In this document: one piece after another, positions 53,361 through 64,000 of the stretch
Layout of the letters: every line of letters begins with the position of its first letter
How positions within the stretch are numbered: position 1 is the stretch's first letter
Assembly (NCBI GenBank): GCA_026929865.2
Contig: CM049396.1
Coordinates: 19,891,001-19,955,000, forward strand
Direction of reading: 5' to 3'
DNA length: 64,000 nucleotides
Source of the DNA: Hyperoplus lanceolatus
Taxonomy: Eukaryota; Chordata; Actinopteri; Uranoscopiformes; Ammodytidae
Position numbers and translations under genes: made by a program
The notes under the pieces: generated by a model
The model's input: the letters and a program-made list of their open reading frames with translations, nothing else
Database searches by the model: none
Told to the model about the DNA's origin: nothing

Positions 53361-54459
53361 TCAGTTAGAGAGCATAGACTTGATAAAAGAACGCAGCCGC
53401 CGGTGGCCAACTGCCAGAACAGCTGGAGACATGGCAATGAAGATAATGTTGGCAAAACGAGCAATAACCAGGAGAAATTCCGCCGAGGGGCCTCTGTTGT
53501 AGTTGAAGTAGTTGACTGAGATAATGCTGGTTCCCCAAGATGCAATGAAGAGCATGATGAGAGCGAGAATCACCTGAAAAACAGACAACACAAAGAATTG
53601 GGGAAGTGTAACCCAGATCAGATATTTAGATTTGATGAAATATGTTCAACTTGACTCCAATAACAATGTGTTTGTGTGTTCCAATAATTAATTGCCAGGT
53701 GACAGGTCTGTAGATTAAACATTTAAATGAACCCATCCACTACTGATCTACATGATGAACATGGCCCCAGTGAGTTCTACAAGCACAGAGTCTCCTCTCC
53801 TCTTCCTCACCATGGCTGCCCGTCGCTCAGCAGGCCCCCGTTTTATGACAGGTGCATCTTTCTTGGAAGTCACACCACGATGGGTGTGCAGTGTGTAAAG
53901 GGAGGCCAGGTTGGTGAGGGCCATTAGGATTATGGGGATTGTTTCATGGATCACCATAGATGTAGTGGCATAGGCCAGGCCACTGTAGCTGGAGGGGAAG
54001 TTCCACACACAGCCCAGCAGGGGGCGTGTTGTGCTACTCACCAGCATTAGGGTCTGAGAAGAATAGAGGAGGATTGAGAAGCAAAGTCAGACCATGGAGG
54101 AAAGAGTGTGGTTCATAGAGATGTATGCTCTCCTCAGGAAATCTACTTTTGACAGTCATTATTTTAACACGTATCAGTTCGAACTAAGGCAAACCTTAAA
54201 TGCAGGACTTTCTTAAAGGTGCTGTGTGTAATATCTGAATATTAAGTGGCATCAAGAGGTAAAAGTTCCATAATTCAAGGCTTGCTTGATAACCCCTCCC
54301 TTTTCAAATAATTACAGAAGCTATGGTGGCCTTCAAGGACAAGAAGTTACTAAAGAGGGCATCATACAACACTGGCTCAAGTATTTCCACAATATAAAGT
54401 GATGAGGTGAAGATGTATTTAATAATTTTTTTCTTCTTCTTCTTCTTCTTCTTCTTCTT

Positions 54460-54490
<31 letters not shown>

Positions 54491-56100
54491 TTATTATTAA
54501 TAATAATATTAGCACTTTGAACAGTAAGTTGGGTTGAACAAGTGTATATCCTATCTAATCTAACAATGTTTGTTCCATATTAAAACATTGATGTTTTAGG
54601 GTCGTATGTCATTTGTACAGACTGACCGCAAATATTATAACTCATGAGGAGTTACTACATTATTTATTTTTTCATAGGTAACCTTCCATTATAAACTTAT
54701 TCTTGGCCATGGATTATAATGAACAGTATAGCAGAGGTCAAGAAAGGTCACTATGCATACTTTTGTTTTATACATTCATTCTATGCTGTGTAAAGCAAAT
54801 TATATTAAGACGATCTGTCTTCATAGAAAGACTGTTTAAAGAAAATTAACAGTTTTTAAAAATGCTTTTAAAAAATTGTTCATGTTATACTTCCAATTTG
54901 CTCATCAAAGACCATTTCTCTAAACTTTAAAGGTCCATAACAGTTTATTTGCCAGTTTTAACTCTTAAACACAATATAACATTTTAATTGATGGTCCACT
55001 TTCTAAGGGCATGCCATACAGATTCAGATCTTTGGATAGATGTTTCTTATTGTTCCACGCACAAATTGCTTTCAAGATAGAGAGATATTCAAAATGCAAA
55101 TAAGAGATTTACTTTAGTTGCCTAATTCAACATTGTCTGCACTATTTTTGGTCAATTTTACAAAATCAGTGTGTGTTATTGGAGCTTACTCCTGGACTGC
55201 CCTTAATTACCTCATAAAAAATGATTTAATAAAGCCAATGTAACAAAACTAAGTGCAAACTTGGTGTTTACTGTGATGGGTTACACAATAAAAGCATGCT
55301 CTCACCTCTGTGCTGTTCTTGTTTCCATTAGTGGAAAAGATATGAGCGGGAATTGAGTAAATCAGGTTGAGAAGCCAAATGAGGCCCATAATCAGCAGTA
55401 GGGTCTTTGGAGCCTTAGGCCTGTGAAGGCTCCCGATAGTAGGAGCCACACGCCTCAACGTTTGGAGGTGGAATGCACTGAGGAAGAATGTTGACCAAAC
55501 GTTGACCGATCGCAGCCACACCCAGATACCCATGAGGAACTGACACCACACTTTAGATGTGTACAGCTGTAAAAGAAAGATTCTGATGCATAATGTAGAA
55601 CATTTACTCACTATCATCCTGTACTTACACTCTGGTCTCTTTCTCTAGCCTAACAGCCAGCCTGTCTTAACAGCTACTTTATGCCAACACACACCACCCA
55701 GACAAAAATCTTCCTGTCAAAAATCTAATTTTGGCATAGATAACCAATAAAAGAAAAGTTAGTGATTTAACAAAAGGGTGACTTAAAAACAATACAGATC
55801 TTAAATAGCATGTACCTCCATTCCAATGTCTGAGATGACAAGTAGTGTGTTCCTCAACACAGACACTAGCAGGTTGGACAGTGCCATGTTGATGATAATG
55901 ATGTCTGAGTTACGTCCCCCACCCCTGTCCATTATTACACCCTTACCAATCACCACAATCACTGTGGCATTACCCAGGATGCCCAGCATCACCAGGATCA
56001 GGTAAAAGGCAGTTTGTGTGGGGGACACAGAGACACGAAGTCCCATCCCCACAAGCTCTGTCTCCGTACCCTCCTCCATGGGGTCTTCCATCCTGGCCAT
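53361..56100 (-). CDS. V1R/ORA-type olfactory receptor, 4 exons
   Basis: This is a seven-transmembrane G-protein-coupled receptor of the vomeronasal type 1 class, called ORA in fish, expected in olfactory neurons. Exons on the minus strand are 55816-56100, 55306-55566, 53811-54053 and 53361-53573. All introns are phase 0 with GT-AG ends, giving 333 residues. Helices visible include TM1 ILVMLGILGNATVIVVIG, TM2 NMALSNLLVSVLRNTLLV, TM3 with SVNVWSTFFLSAFHLQTL, TM4 LLLIMGLIWLLNLIYS and TM7 ending SPAVLAVGHRRLR. Cysteines before TM3 (VWCQF) and in loop 2 (LLGCVWN) can form the usual disulfide. Most V1R/ORA genes lack introns; within the fish set ora3 and ora4 are the ones I recall as split, so it is probably one of these, but I cannot say which. 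A taste receptor is less likely. Confidence 0.83.
54214..54350. repeat. Truncated TTAAAGGTGCTGTG element in receptor intron 2
   Basis: Starts TTAAAGGTGCTGTGTGTAAT and contains ATGGTGGCCTTCAAGGACAA, diverged from the copies at 28130 and 51030. Its right end is missing. Confidence 0.7.
54429..54489. repeat. (CTT)n microsatellite in receptor intron 2
   Basis: About 20 TTC/CTT units. The arginine- and lysine-rich open frame read from it on the minus strand is an artefact of the repeat. Confidence 0.95.
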
Positions 56101-58040
56101 TGTCTCAATAACCTTGTCTTCAATGCAGTTTTAATTGCTGATATTAAGTCTTAAATCACGCTGCATCCTCAGTTTAATGTATGTCAGATTAATATAATTC
56201 AGCTTTCACCCTACAGCATGCTGCCACCAAGTTATGGATCAGTGTTCTCGCTGAGCTTTGCAGGTGCAGTCAAACTAACTTAAGACACTCCTTCTTGGGG
56301 CCAAGGGAAAGTGATCCAACCTGTGTCATCACGACAAAAAACTGACAGCAGGCCTGCCCTTGTGCTTACATCTTGTAAAACATTTCCTGTGAGGCCTTCA
56401 GAAAGCTTAAAAGCAACACTATGTTTTAGGCCTTGGGGAGATTGAGGTGCAGGTTAATAAGACACAAGAGATTAATCAGCTTCCCTGAATGAATTGTGCT
56501 TTCTTTGCAACTTTATGTTACGCCCTCATCCTACATAATTTTTGTTTGTGTGCATGTATGTTTTTGCTTGTGGTCTGGTTTTATGCAAAGTAACAATAAT
56601 AATTATGGCAATTTAAGATTTTATTTTTTTATTTTTAAGAGAAGTTTGGGGTTCCCTGCTCAAGCTGCTGCCCCCGCGACCCGATTTTGGATAAGCGGTT
56701 GAAGATGATGATGAAGATTTTATTTTTGATTTTATATCATCAGGCCACCCTGGCAACAGGGGCATCATGCAAGACAAATTTCTGGGGGGTGGGGGCACAC
56801 GAGAGAAAAGATGGGGTCCTTCACCAGAATAATTCTGGAAAAAAACATCAGTATGCAAATTGTTTCAACATTGTAATCTTTCACTTTGTCTAATGGTAAA
56901 TACTCAATCCTTATTTTGAGTTTGATGTCAATATTTTCTTGCTGTTATGGTTACTGAAAATAACACTCACTTATTCACTCACTTCTACACACAGTAGCCT
57001 TTATAGTTTTGGTAAATCACACCTATAATCAAAACTGATTTCTGCTACAAGTCATAACTTGGTAGCAGCCGCTTAACAACTGTACTAGAGACAGATGACC
57101 ACTAGCTTTTGCTAATGTTATTAAGGCTGTTAGCCAAATATCTTGCTAAGAAAAACAAGCCCTTATTGATCAAATTCTGGTCAAGTGTGTAGCCTTAATT
57201 GCATTTCATTTTCACATGTTTTAGAAGGAGTTTGGTGCTAACCATCTCCTCCTGCATTGAAGCGGAGAGGTGTGTGAGAGTGTGTAGTCTACCTGCTTTT
57301 GCAAAACAACTTTTGGAATCATCCAATACTATAGAGAAATACTATACTATATATAGACTACTTTTTCAGGTATAATAACCCATACCATAACTAAGAATAT
57401 GTTACACTTATATTATAGATAATTGCAACTACATACACAACATAGTAACATATTAAGATAGCATTCCAACAATTCATTTGGGCATAATTAGGCCAATAAA
57501 TGTTTTTCACTGCATAATTAAAACAAGCTCCCAATAGGGGCACATGAAGGGGTTGCAAGTTGCGAAAGGACATTTATTTTAAATTGAGTAAATAAATAGT
57601 AAGGTCAGTCTCATCCATTTAGTCCTGTCAACATCCTTGTCTGATTACAACTAATAGCCACTAGATGGCCTCATAAACAACCAAATACCAGACCACACCT
57701 ACGTGAATAACACATTTATAATGGTATTTTTGGAATGATTTATCTATGATTTCAAGATATCAAGGTGCAAATATATTTAATACAAATCTTATTTATTTTT
57801 TCATATAATTTGCGTGTAGAAACATTTGACCAGAAAAAACAAGTTCAGCAACATACAAAAGCAAAAGAAATAGTGATCAAATATACATATTAACAGCACA
57901 TATACTCCAGACATAGGAATTCAAATTACCATAAGTGCCTGGCACTTACAACGGAGGTCATTGTCGGATATGAGGCTGTTTATCCGTTGAGCAGTCTCAC
58001 AGAACTGTGTCCTGGACAGCTGCATTGAGAGCAGCCTGGG
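56101..58040. other. Non-coding spacer, AT-rich
   Basis: No open frame here resembles a gene. About 56700-56860 contains scattered GATGATGAAG-like sequence only. The segment is probably the upstream region of the receptor gene. Confidence 0.5.
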
Positions 58041-58053
58041 GGATTCCCAAAAC

Positions 58054-58320
58054 TCATGTCCATGAAGTTGGAAAAAAATAAAGAATGTTCAGCAGTTCAT
58101 CATAAAGCTGTTGGATTTTCTCCTTAAGGTCAACTACCTGGATACTAGCACAAATGTTGACTTGGAGGAAGTCAATGCATTCACGAGACAACTTGTGTGT
58201 CTTTAGACTTAATTTTATAAGCACCACATCCTCATTATGATTTATCGTTGACAGCATGGCAGAAACAACAGGGATTTTACTCTGTACTGCCAGTGTGGCC
58301 TCTGATGCAAAAACCACTGA
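58054..58320 (-). other. Unassigned minus-strand open frame, possible exon remnant
   Basis: A plausible acceptor (TTGGTTTCACTCAG, ending near 58319) precedes an open stretch of about 88 codons that includes KIPVVSAMLSTINHNEDVVL and SRECIDFLQVNICASIQVVD. It looks protein-like in composition and has amphipathic spacing. It stops shortly after a T7 run at about 58072-58079; a shift in that run would extend the frame by about 35 codons. I do not recognise the family with confidence. It may be a pseudogene fragment or an exon of a gene not otherwise visible. Confidence 0.3.
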
Positions 58321-58669
58321 GTGAAACCAAGAGGAAAACTGACTTATCTGTTCAGAATATTATTTTTTGTCCTGACTCATTCACAATGATCTTCAACATC
58401 CAAACATTTAAAAAAAAATTATAACGATTTTATAAACAACTGAGAGAGACCTACTATAAAAGCAGAAAGTTGATGATAAAAGTATTCTAAATATAACCAG
58501 TAAGGCCTATAACTTTGCAATGATGACACTATAAAAACCTGTCTTTAAACTGCGATCAGTGCACAAGAAATAAAATATTTTGCACTGTATTTGTTCTTTG
58601 TTTTTTATCATCTCTTAAATGCAGTTTCTAATGCCTAATCATGATATATTTTCTTTGCTTTTACTATCT

Positions 58670-58785
58670 CCTAAATGGAATTTCTAATGTCTAATCTTGA
58701 TGTATTTTATGCCCCTGTAAAGCACTTTGAATTGCCTTGTGTCTGAATTGTGCTTTATAGATACGTTTGACTTGCAAAGTCTGTG
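58670..58785 (+). repeat. LINE 3' tail, second copy of the 23690-24003 family
   Basis: Contains CTTGATGTATTTTATGCCCC then TGTAAAGCACTTTGAATTGC and TTGTGTCTGAATTGTGCTTT, near-identical in order to 23915-23990. From 58786 to 59782 there is nothing else I can assign. Confidence 0.7.
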
Positions 58786-59782
58786 TAACACGACTTTACC
58801 ATATGAATACATTTAAATAATTTTCACACATAAACTCTGCATTTAGGCCTTAAGTTCCAATGGAGTTATCCGCATCGGTCACAGCGAGAGCAATGTGTAA
58901 CTAAAGAAAAACATTAACATGAGTCCTCTAACCTGGCATTCCATGCTTTTTCAGCTTTAAGCTAAAATTAAAGTGGTTCATATGACAACATTTATGTAAA
59001 ATCTAGTGTTGGAAGAAGTAGAAGTATTGTAGTTCCAGACCGCTGAACTGATGCAAAAACAAAAGGCATTACAGCTCGATAGGCTAGTTCAGTTTTCCAG
59101 GTCCCAGTTTATCAGGGCACTAGAAATCATAGTTTTAGCACTGCTAATTACAATAAAACATTTATTTGGTTTATATCACAATATATATACTGTATGTCTT
59201 GATTACAGGTATTATTACAGGATTTAAAACTAGTGATACAACTCATTTAACACCTGATTTCGACATCAGCTCAGCTAGGAAAATAAATACAAATTTTTGA
59301 CTTTATGTACTGGCGAGATAAAAGGACATTTTCATATCATTTCAAGTGGATAAATCTGTAATTATGTACGATAAACTTTACGAGTAGGCTGACATTACAG
59401 ATTGTCAATAGATTGTCATAGTAATAAATAATAATTGTCGATAACACTAACACTAGCTGATATGTTTGAACAAATGATGTAAGGATCGTTGGCTTGGGTT
59501 ACATGATGAAGCCTTATCTTCCATTTTAATTTATCACTAAATTAAAATTTTAACTTAAGAAATAATGAACAGCAGTTTATCTAGTGCATCCACCAAATAC
59601 AATGGTTCAAAGAGCGTTTTTGCTCCAGCTGCCTGATTGTTGCAGCATCTGGTTGTTAACCCCGCTGACTGGAATCTATCACAGAGAAGAGAAACAGGAA
59701 ATTACACTTCCTTCAATGAACCAAATCAGCCATATATGAACTTAATTGCAGGTATTAGGGGGAAAAGAGCAGATTATAAAAT

Positions 59783-60842
59783 TCAGCTCAGCCAACCTGT
59801 GTGCCGCTCCGCAGTGCAACATATCCCGTCACCTCGGCCAGAGCTGTAGACCGGGGACATGCACACTCGACTGCTCGGTGCAAGGTGTTTGAGCCGCACT
59901 GATCGAGAGGTAGGCGGCAGGTAGATGGAGGAGACGGCTTGCTTCGAGGAGGTGCTGGGGGAGTTTTCTCTTCCCCAGCTCAACCAGTAGCCTTTGTTGC
60001 CTTCCTGGTGGACCTGCCACCCTACCTGCACCTCCTGACGCTCCACTGAGGTCAGCTGAAGGTCGGCCAGGGCTGGCAGGGCTGCTGCAGGAATAAAAAC
60101 ACAGATAAAAGCAAGGGGAAAGATTTAAACTGCCTGATCAACCGAAGCTGATGAAGCCTAAAATACATGATTCACAAAAAGAGCTCTAAGGTGCCAACAC
60201 ACTGCGGCGCGGCGGTTGGCCGCGCGAATCGCAAGTTCCGCGCCACGTGATCATTTTGGCTCATTTGTGTCCGCCGCCGGCCGCCGCCCAATGACTCATT
60301 GAATGTGCACGCCCAGTTTCTTCCCGCTATTTACATCTCTCTCATCATCGTTGTCATCCTCACTGATTTGTTTTTGTTGGGAGTGTCTCTGAAGTATTCT
60401 GCCTTCATCATCTCTGCCATCGGCCCTTGTATTGGTCTCACTGCACCTCTCACACATTTCTCCCCGCCACCTGCCACCCAAGCTTCGTAAACACACCCAC
60501 ACATGCGCCCACACACACATACACACACAACCCGCCCACACACACACACGCACATATGTATCCATGGCCGTGCATACACACTCACGCCGGCATATCAACA
60601 TGTAGAGAAAACCCAAACAGATTTTCCCTTTTTCCAGATTTGTTTTCATAATACCTCTGATATTGTTGTGATGTTTAGGGAAATGTTTGGAAGTGTCAGT
60701 TGTCGTATTTAGTTTCCATTGTCTCTGCATATTCACTCATCTGCAGTACATCTTCCCTGGCTTTCTCTCCGTCTCTCTTCTATAATGTGAGTCTATTCCT
60801 TGCTCCTTTTACTAAAAGGTGTCTCATTAAACTGCTGTCATT

Positions 60843-60893
<51 letters not shown>

Positions 60894-62273
60894 GTCTTTT
60901 CCTTCTTTTTTCCCTTCATCCCTCCTTTCCCGACAGCACCGCCAGCAAGGTTTCACGTGTCTTGTAGCTCAGCAGACTCACCCGAGTGACGTCGGGAGGA
61001 GCTCCACGCTGATTGGCTATCGCAGCGCGGCCGGCGGAGAAAAGTTCAATATCTTCAACTTCTGCGGCGGCCGCGCCGCCCCATTCGTGCCGCCCCTGGC
61101 CGCGCCGCGTGAACCGCTCGCCGCCGGTTCGCTCGGCGGCGCTCGAAATACATTGACTTTCTATGTGAAGCTCGCCGTGCGGCGATGTGCAGTGTGTTGG
61201 CACCTTAAAGGTCATCTTTCATTTAAGAGGGAATAAGCAGAAAAAATGCAATGCGTTCAACCAAAGACAACAAATTTATCTGGAAGAGCAAATTAAAGGC
61301 AAAACCTCACACTTATATACAAAGACAAAGAATTAACATGCAAATTGAAAATGTACCCTCTTGAGTGCACGCCCTGACAGACATTGCTCTTTCTTTTCCA
61401 TTCATATGCAGAGCGCTGACTGTGACCAGGTACTGGGTGCCCGCTTCCAGGCCGGTCAGTAAGGTTGAGTTCTGCTGGTTGTGAAATGTCACCGTGCTGA
61501 CGGGTCCGCTTGGAATAGCTCCATACTCCACCGTATATCTCTGGACTCCAGTCCGCTGCACGGGACCCCAGCTCACCTGGATCTGATGAGGGCCAGAGTC
61601 TGACACGGAGACCACCGCCGGGCTCAAAACATCTGAGTGGAGATAAGGCAGAAGTGGTGGACATCAAATAAAGGTTCATTGGAATGTATTTTTGGTCTAA
61701 TCAAAGTTTGCCTCACACGGTTTGCCACAAGTCAGGTTATGTGTGTTGATGCTTTTTTGTTGTTGTTGCAAATTAAATAATAATATACTTGATACAAACT
61801 TTAAATGTGGAGACAGTAAAACAATAGGCTCCCTTGTGGTATGGGTCTCTGTCCAGAAACAAGGCAACATCAAGTCTCTCTTACCAGGAAGTGTGGTGAA
61901 GTTTACAGAGAGTGTGTTAAACAGCCTCTGGTTGGACTCTGGGCTAAGGGAAGCTGTGTAGGTGGTATCAGGTTGCAGGTTGGTCAGCTCCACCCAGCTG
62001 GAGTCACCTGGAAGAGTGCGTTTGGTCTGCGGGTGCGTTTTCAACACAGAGCTATGCACAAGTTCGTAGTAACCACTGCTTGCGCTCAGAACAGGGCGCC
62101 ACTGCAGCACAGCACTGTGGGAAGTCAAGTGAACCACACGCAGCCGTTCTGCAAGAATGATTTCTATAGATAAGACGAGACGTGGGGAAATAAATAGAGA
62201 TTCTGTTATTAAAATAAGTTATGTTGTCATGGAGCTACCAGTGCCTCATACTTCAAAACACACCCAGGCCCAT

Positions 62274-62363
<90 letters not shown>

Positions 62364-62913
62364 TGACACATACGGATGATGGCATCCCTCAGGTCTTCTG
62401 TGATGATTTCAATGTTATCAATGTCAACAGGGTAGAGGTGAGACTCCAACGGTGGTGTCACTGCACGTTTTAACACCTGGTAGTTGCCATGGGCAGTAGA
62501 CACAGCTAACACAGACACTCCCTGTGCCTTCAGCTCAGACATGGCCCCATCCACGTCTCCAGGCTGCACGCCGTCTGTCAGCCACAGCAGCACCTTTGGC
62601 ACACTCCCCTCAGTCTCGGTCAGAAGCCGCTGGGCCATTCGCAAAGCCGCCTTGGTGTTGGTGTCTCCCTGCAGCTGGCTGACGTGCTGCAGGTCTTTCT
62701 GCAGACTCTCTTGAGTGTTGTGGACGTCCAGGCCAAACTCCAGGTTAGGTTGTGTTCCCACCTGCAGCAGCCCGACCCTCACATGCCCGAAGCCCAACGA
62801 GAAGGGGCGAACCAGCTCGGAGGCGAAGAGCAACAGGCGCGAGAACTCGTAGTTTGACACGCTCCCCGAAGAGTCCAGCAGAAGGAGAATGTCCCCTTCA
62901 CAGCAGTTCAACA
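59783..62913 (-). CDS. vwa1: von Willebrand factor A domain-containing protein 1 (first exon missing)
   Basis: This is a secreted extracellular-matrix protein (WARP) of basement membranes, in human one VWA domain followed by two fibronectin III repeats. Exons on the minus strand are 62374-62913, 61885-62148, 61357-61632 and 59783-60084. All introns between them are phase 1, so each domain is a symmetrical module. The VWA exon carries the MIDAS motif DSSGS in ILLLLDSSGSVSNYEFSRLL and a later LTDG. FN3-1 has ELTNLQPDTTYTASLSPESN, FN3-2 has LEAGTQYLVTVSALHMNGKE. The last exon encodes a third FN3-like module with an RGD (SSGRGDGICC), ending at a TGA in 59783-59785. Human VWA1 has a short tail there instead. 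The signal-peptide exon (entering in phase 1 above 62913) was not found by 64000 and may lie off the window. Confidence 0.92.
60187..61207. mobile_element. 1.0-kb miniature TIR element in a vwa1 intron
   Basis: The ends AAGGTGCCAACACACTGC and GCAGTGTGTTGGCACCTT are inverted repeats with TA at both edges. Both termini are CpG-dense (60205-60290 and about 60990-61190), while the centre is AT-rich with microsatellites. The arginine-rich open frames in the GC-rich arms come from composition and are not genes. Confidence 0.85.
60847..60888. repeat. (CT)n microsatellite
   Basis: About 21 CT units inside the miniature element at 60187-61207. Confidence 0.95.
62276..62361 (-). repeat. (TG)n repeat beside the vwa1 VWA-exon donor
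   Basis: The plus strand shows about 43 uninterrupted CA units. In the vwa1 transcript this is (UG)n, starting about 12 nt after the exon donor at 62373 (GTATGTGTCACAGTGTGTG). This is an unusually close and long tract for a constitutive exon. Confidence 0.97.
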
Positions 62914-64000
62914 CTGTGGAGAAAAAAAGGGGGAAGGTCACTTCAGTATTTTACTTGGCTTGATTGACTAATTTATTTTATCGAACAACATTCAAACTTT
63001 TTTTTCTTATTATTTTGGGCCACTTGGGGGCCAGTATTAGTACACAACCCAGGTTCTGTAAACGGGCATGTTGCTAAATACGGTGGGCCTCCTTTGTTTG
63101 TATACCACCTGTTTACATACTGTACAGTACCTGTTTACAGAGCCTAGGCTGTGTAATAAGAATAGGTAGCTCCACCTTTATTACGAATATATTGGTAACA
63201 GCATTTATTTAATTTTTTTTCATAAAACATGCTGAAAAAATCAAGTCCTGATCAGCTGATCCTTTATCCGCAAGGAGGTATCTGAAACTGTTGGCGGTGA
63301 TGAACTTCCCAGTGTGACTACGTTAACATCTCAGTCACATAAAAAGGTGGGCACACAGATTTAAGGTATTTTAGATAACTCTGATTTTATTAATGTCACA
63401 GATGCCATTGCTGTCCTTGGGGAAGCATTAATATAAAGAATGAAAGGTAATACCAGGCAGGTATATAAGGTATGCATCCATGAACCCTGAAATCCTCAGA
63501 ACAATCTGCTCTGACTGTATGAAAAACATGTCATAAAATATTGCATTGAGACTACTTTAAACAGAGGGCCACAGCAGTGGATTTAAGAAAGCGAGGAATC
63601 CAGAGAGTTGGTCACAGGAGCCGATTTATCATATGAAACCACAGTGAGATTTACAATGTCAGATAAATAAATAAAAAAGCAGTGCAGACAGAAAAAGAAA
63701 AATGACGCATAACTCAGCATTTCCTGCTTCAATTAACAAATGCTGCCCGCTTAGCTTGTGCTCTAGTTTGTTGGTTTTTAGTTTAAGAATTTCCACTCAA
63801 GAGAATCATTTTCCTTACAAGCACCATCCTGCACTATCAGATGTGTGTCCAATACATTTGGTGACTCACTCATCCGTTCCTTCATGGAAACCACTGAGTG
63901 TTTCATTATTATGCTGCTCACTACTGTATATGACCTTATGAACATTTTGGACCTGATGATTATATTATCCCCTGTTATCACCAACTCATACAGTGGCATT
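62914..64000. other. Upstream intron or flank of vwa1, no gene seen
   Basis: No signal-peptide exon with a phase 1 donor could be identified on the minus strand here, and no other convincing coding region exists on either strand. AT-rich unique-looking sequence. Confidence 0.45.

Noticed and set aside
54333-54515. Arg/Lys-rich minus-strand frame
   Set aside because: Translation of a (CTT)n repeat in a receptor intron.
60700-61236. 178-codon plus-strand frame with a long Leu-Ser run
   Set aside because: It is a (CT)n microsatellite joined to the GC-rich arm of a TIR element within a vwa1 intron.

Overview
The window is nuclear DNA of a bony fish, almost certainly a teleost. The genes are split by GT-AG introns, protein identity to vertebrate families is high, and the spaces between genes are full of fish-type repeats: Tc1-like transposons, LINE tails, terminal-inverted-repeat (TIR) miniature elements and long CA/GT microsatellites. 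The coding regions were rebuilt exon by exon from splice signals and reading phase. Product names rest on recognised family sequence, not on a database search.

Genes from left to right: a possible leader of a minus-strand secreted-protein gene running off the left edge (1.5-3.7 kb, weak); sdhb (-, 5.2-9.1 kb); mrpl20 (+, 9.5-12.5 kb); atad3 (+, 25.4-30.7 kb); tmem240 (-, 40.2-41.5 kb); ssu72 (-, 42.9-46.8 kb); fndc10 (-, 48.6-49.6 kb); a V1R/ORA-type chemoreceptor (-, 53.4-56.1 kb); and vwa1 (-, 59.8-62.9 kb, first exon not seen). The order atad3 - tmem240 - ssu72 - fndc10, with vwa1 and mrpl20 nearby, matches the human 1p36.33 block. sdhb lies elsewhere on 1p36 in human. Here it sits head to head with mrpl20 across 444 bp, so three nuclear genes for mitochondrial proteins (sdhb, mrpl20, atad3) are consecutive.

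Most of the non-genic DNA is nested mobile elements. Between mrpl20 and atad3, three inverted-repeat elements lie almost end to end (13.60-15.27, 15.27-16.45 and 16.46-25.12 kb). The last is an 8.66-kb element with about 290-bp TIRs and a TGTCT flanking duplication, and it contains two mirror-image Tc1 remnants. One of these Tc1 remnants holds two further miniature elements. A second nest (31.1-38.3 kb) has a TA-flanked 2.5-kb element carrying a TTA-flanked miniature element, two abutting GGCC-ended elements, a two-copy repeat family and a broken L2-type LINE. The mrpl20 intron 2 carries a 1.28-kb element made almost entirely of a self-complementary GGTAAATTTACC array.

The main oddities are: an apparent frameshift separating the fndc10 signal peptide from the rest of the protein, inside a triplet-repeat tract; dinucleotide repeats just downstream of splice donors in vwa1 and ssu72; a long low-complexity tail on atad3; and an intron-containing V1R-like receptor. 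I found no prokaryotic system, CRISPR array or clearly new biochemical system.
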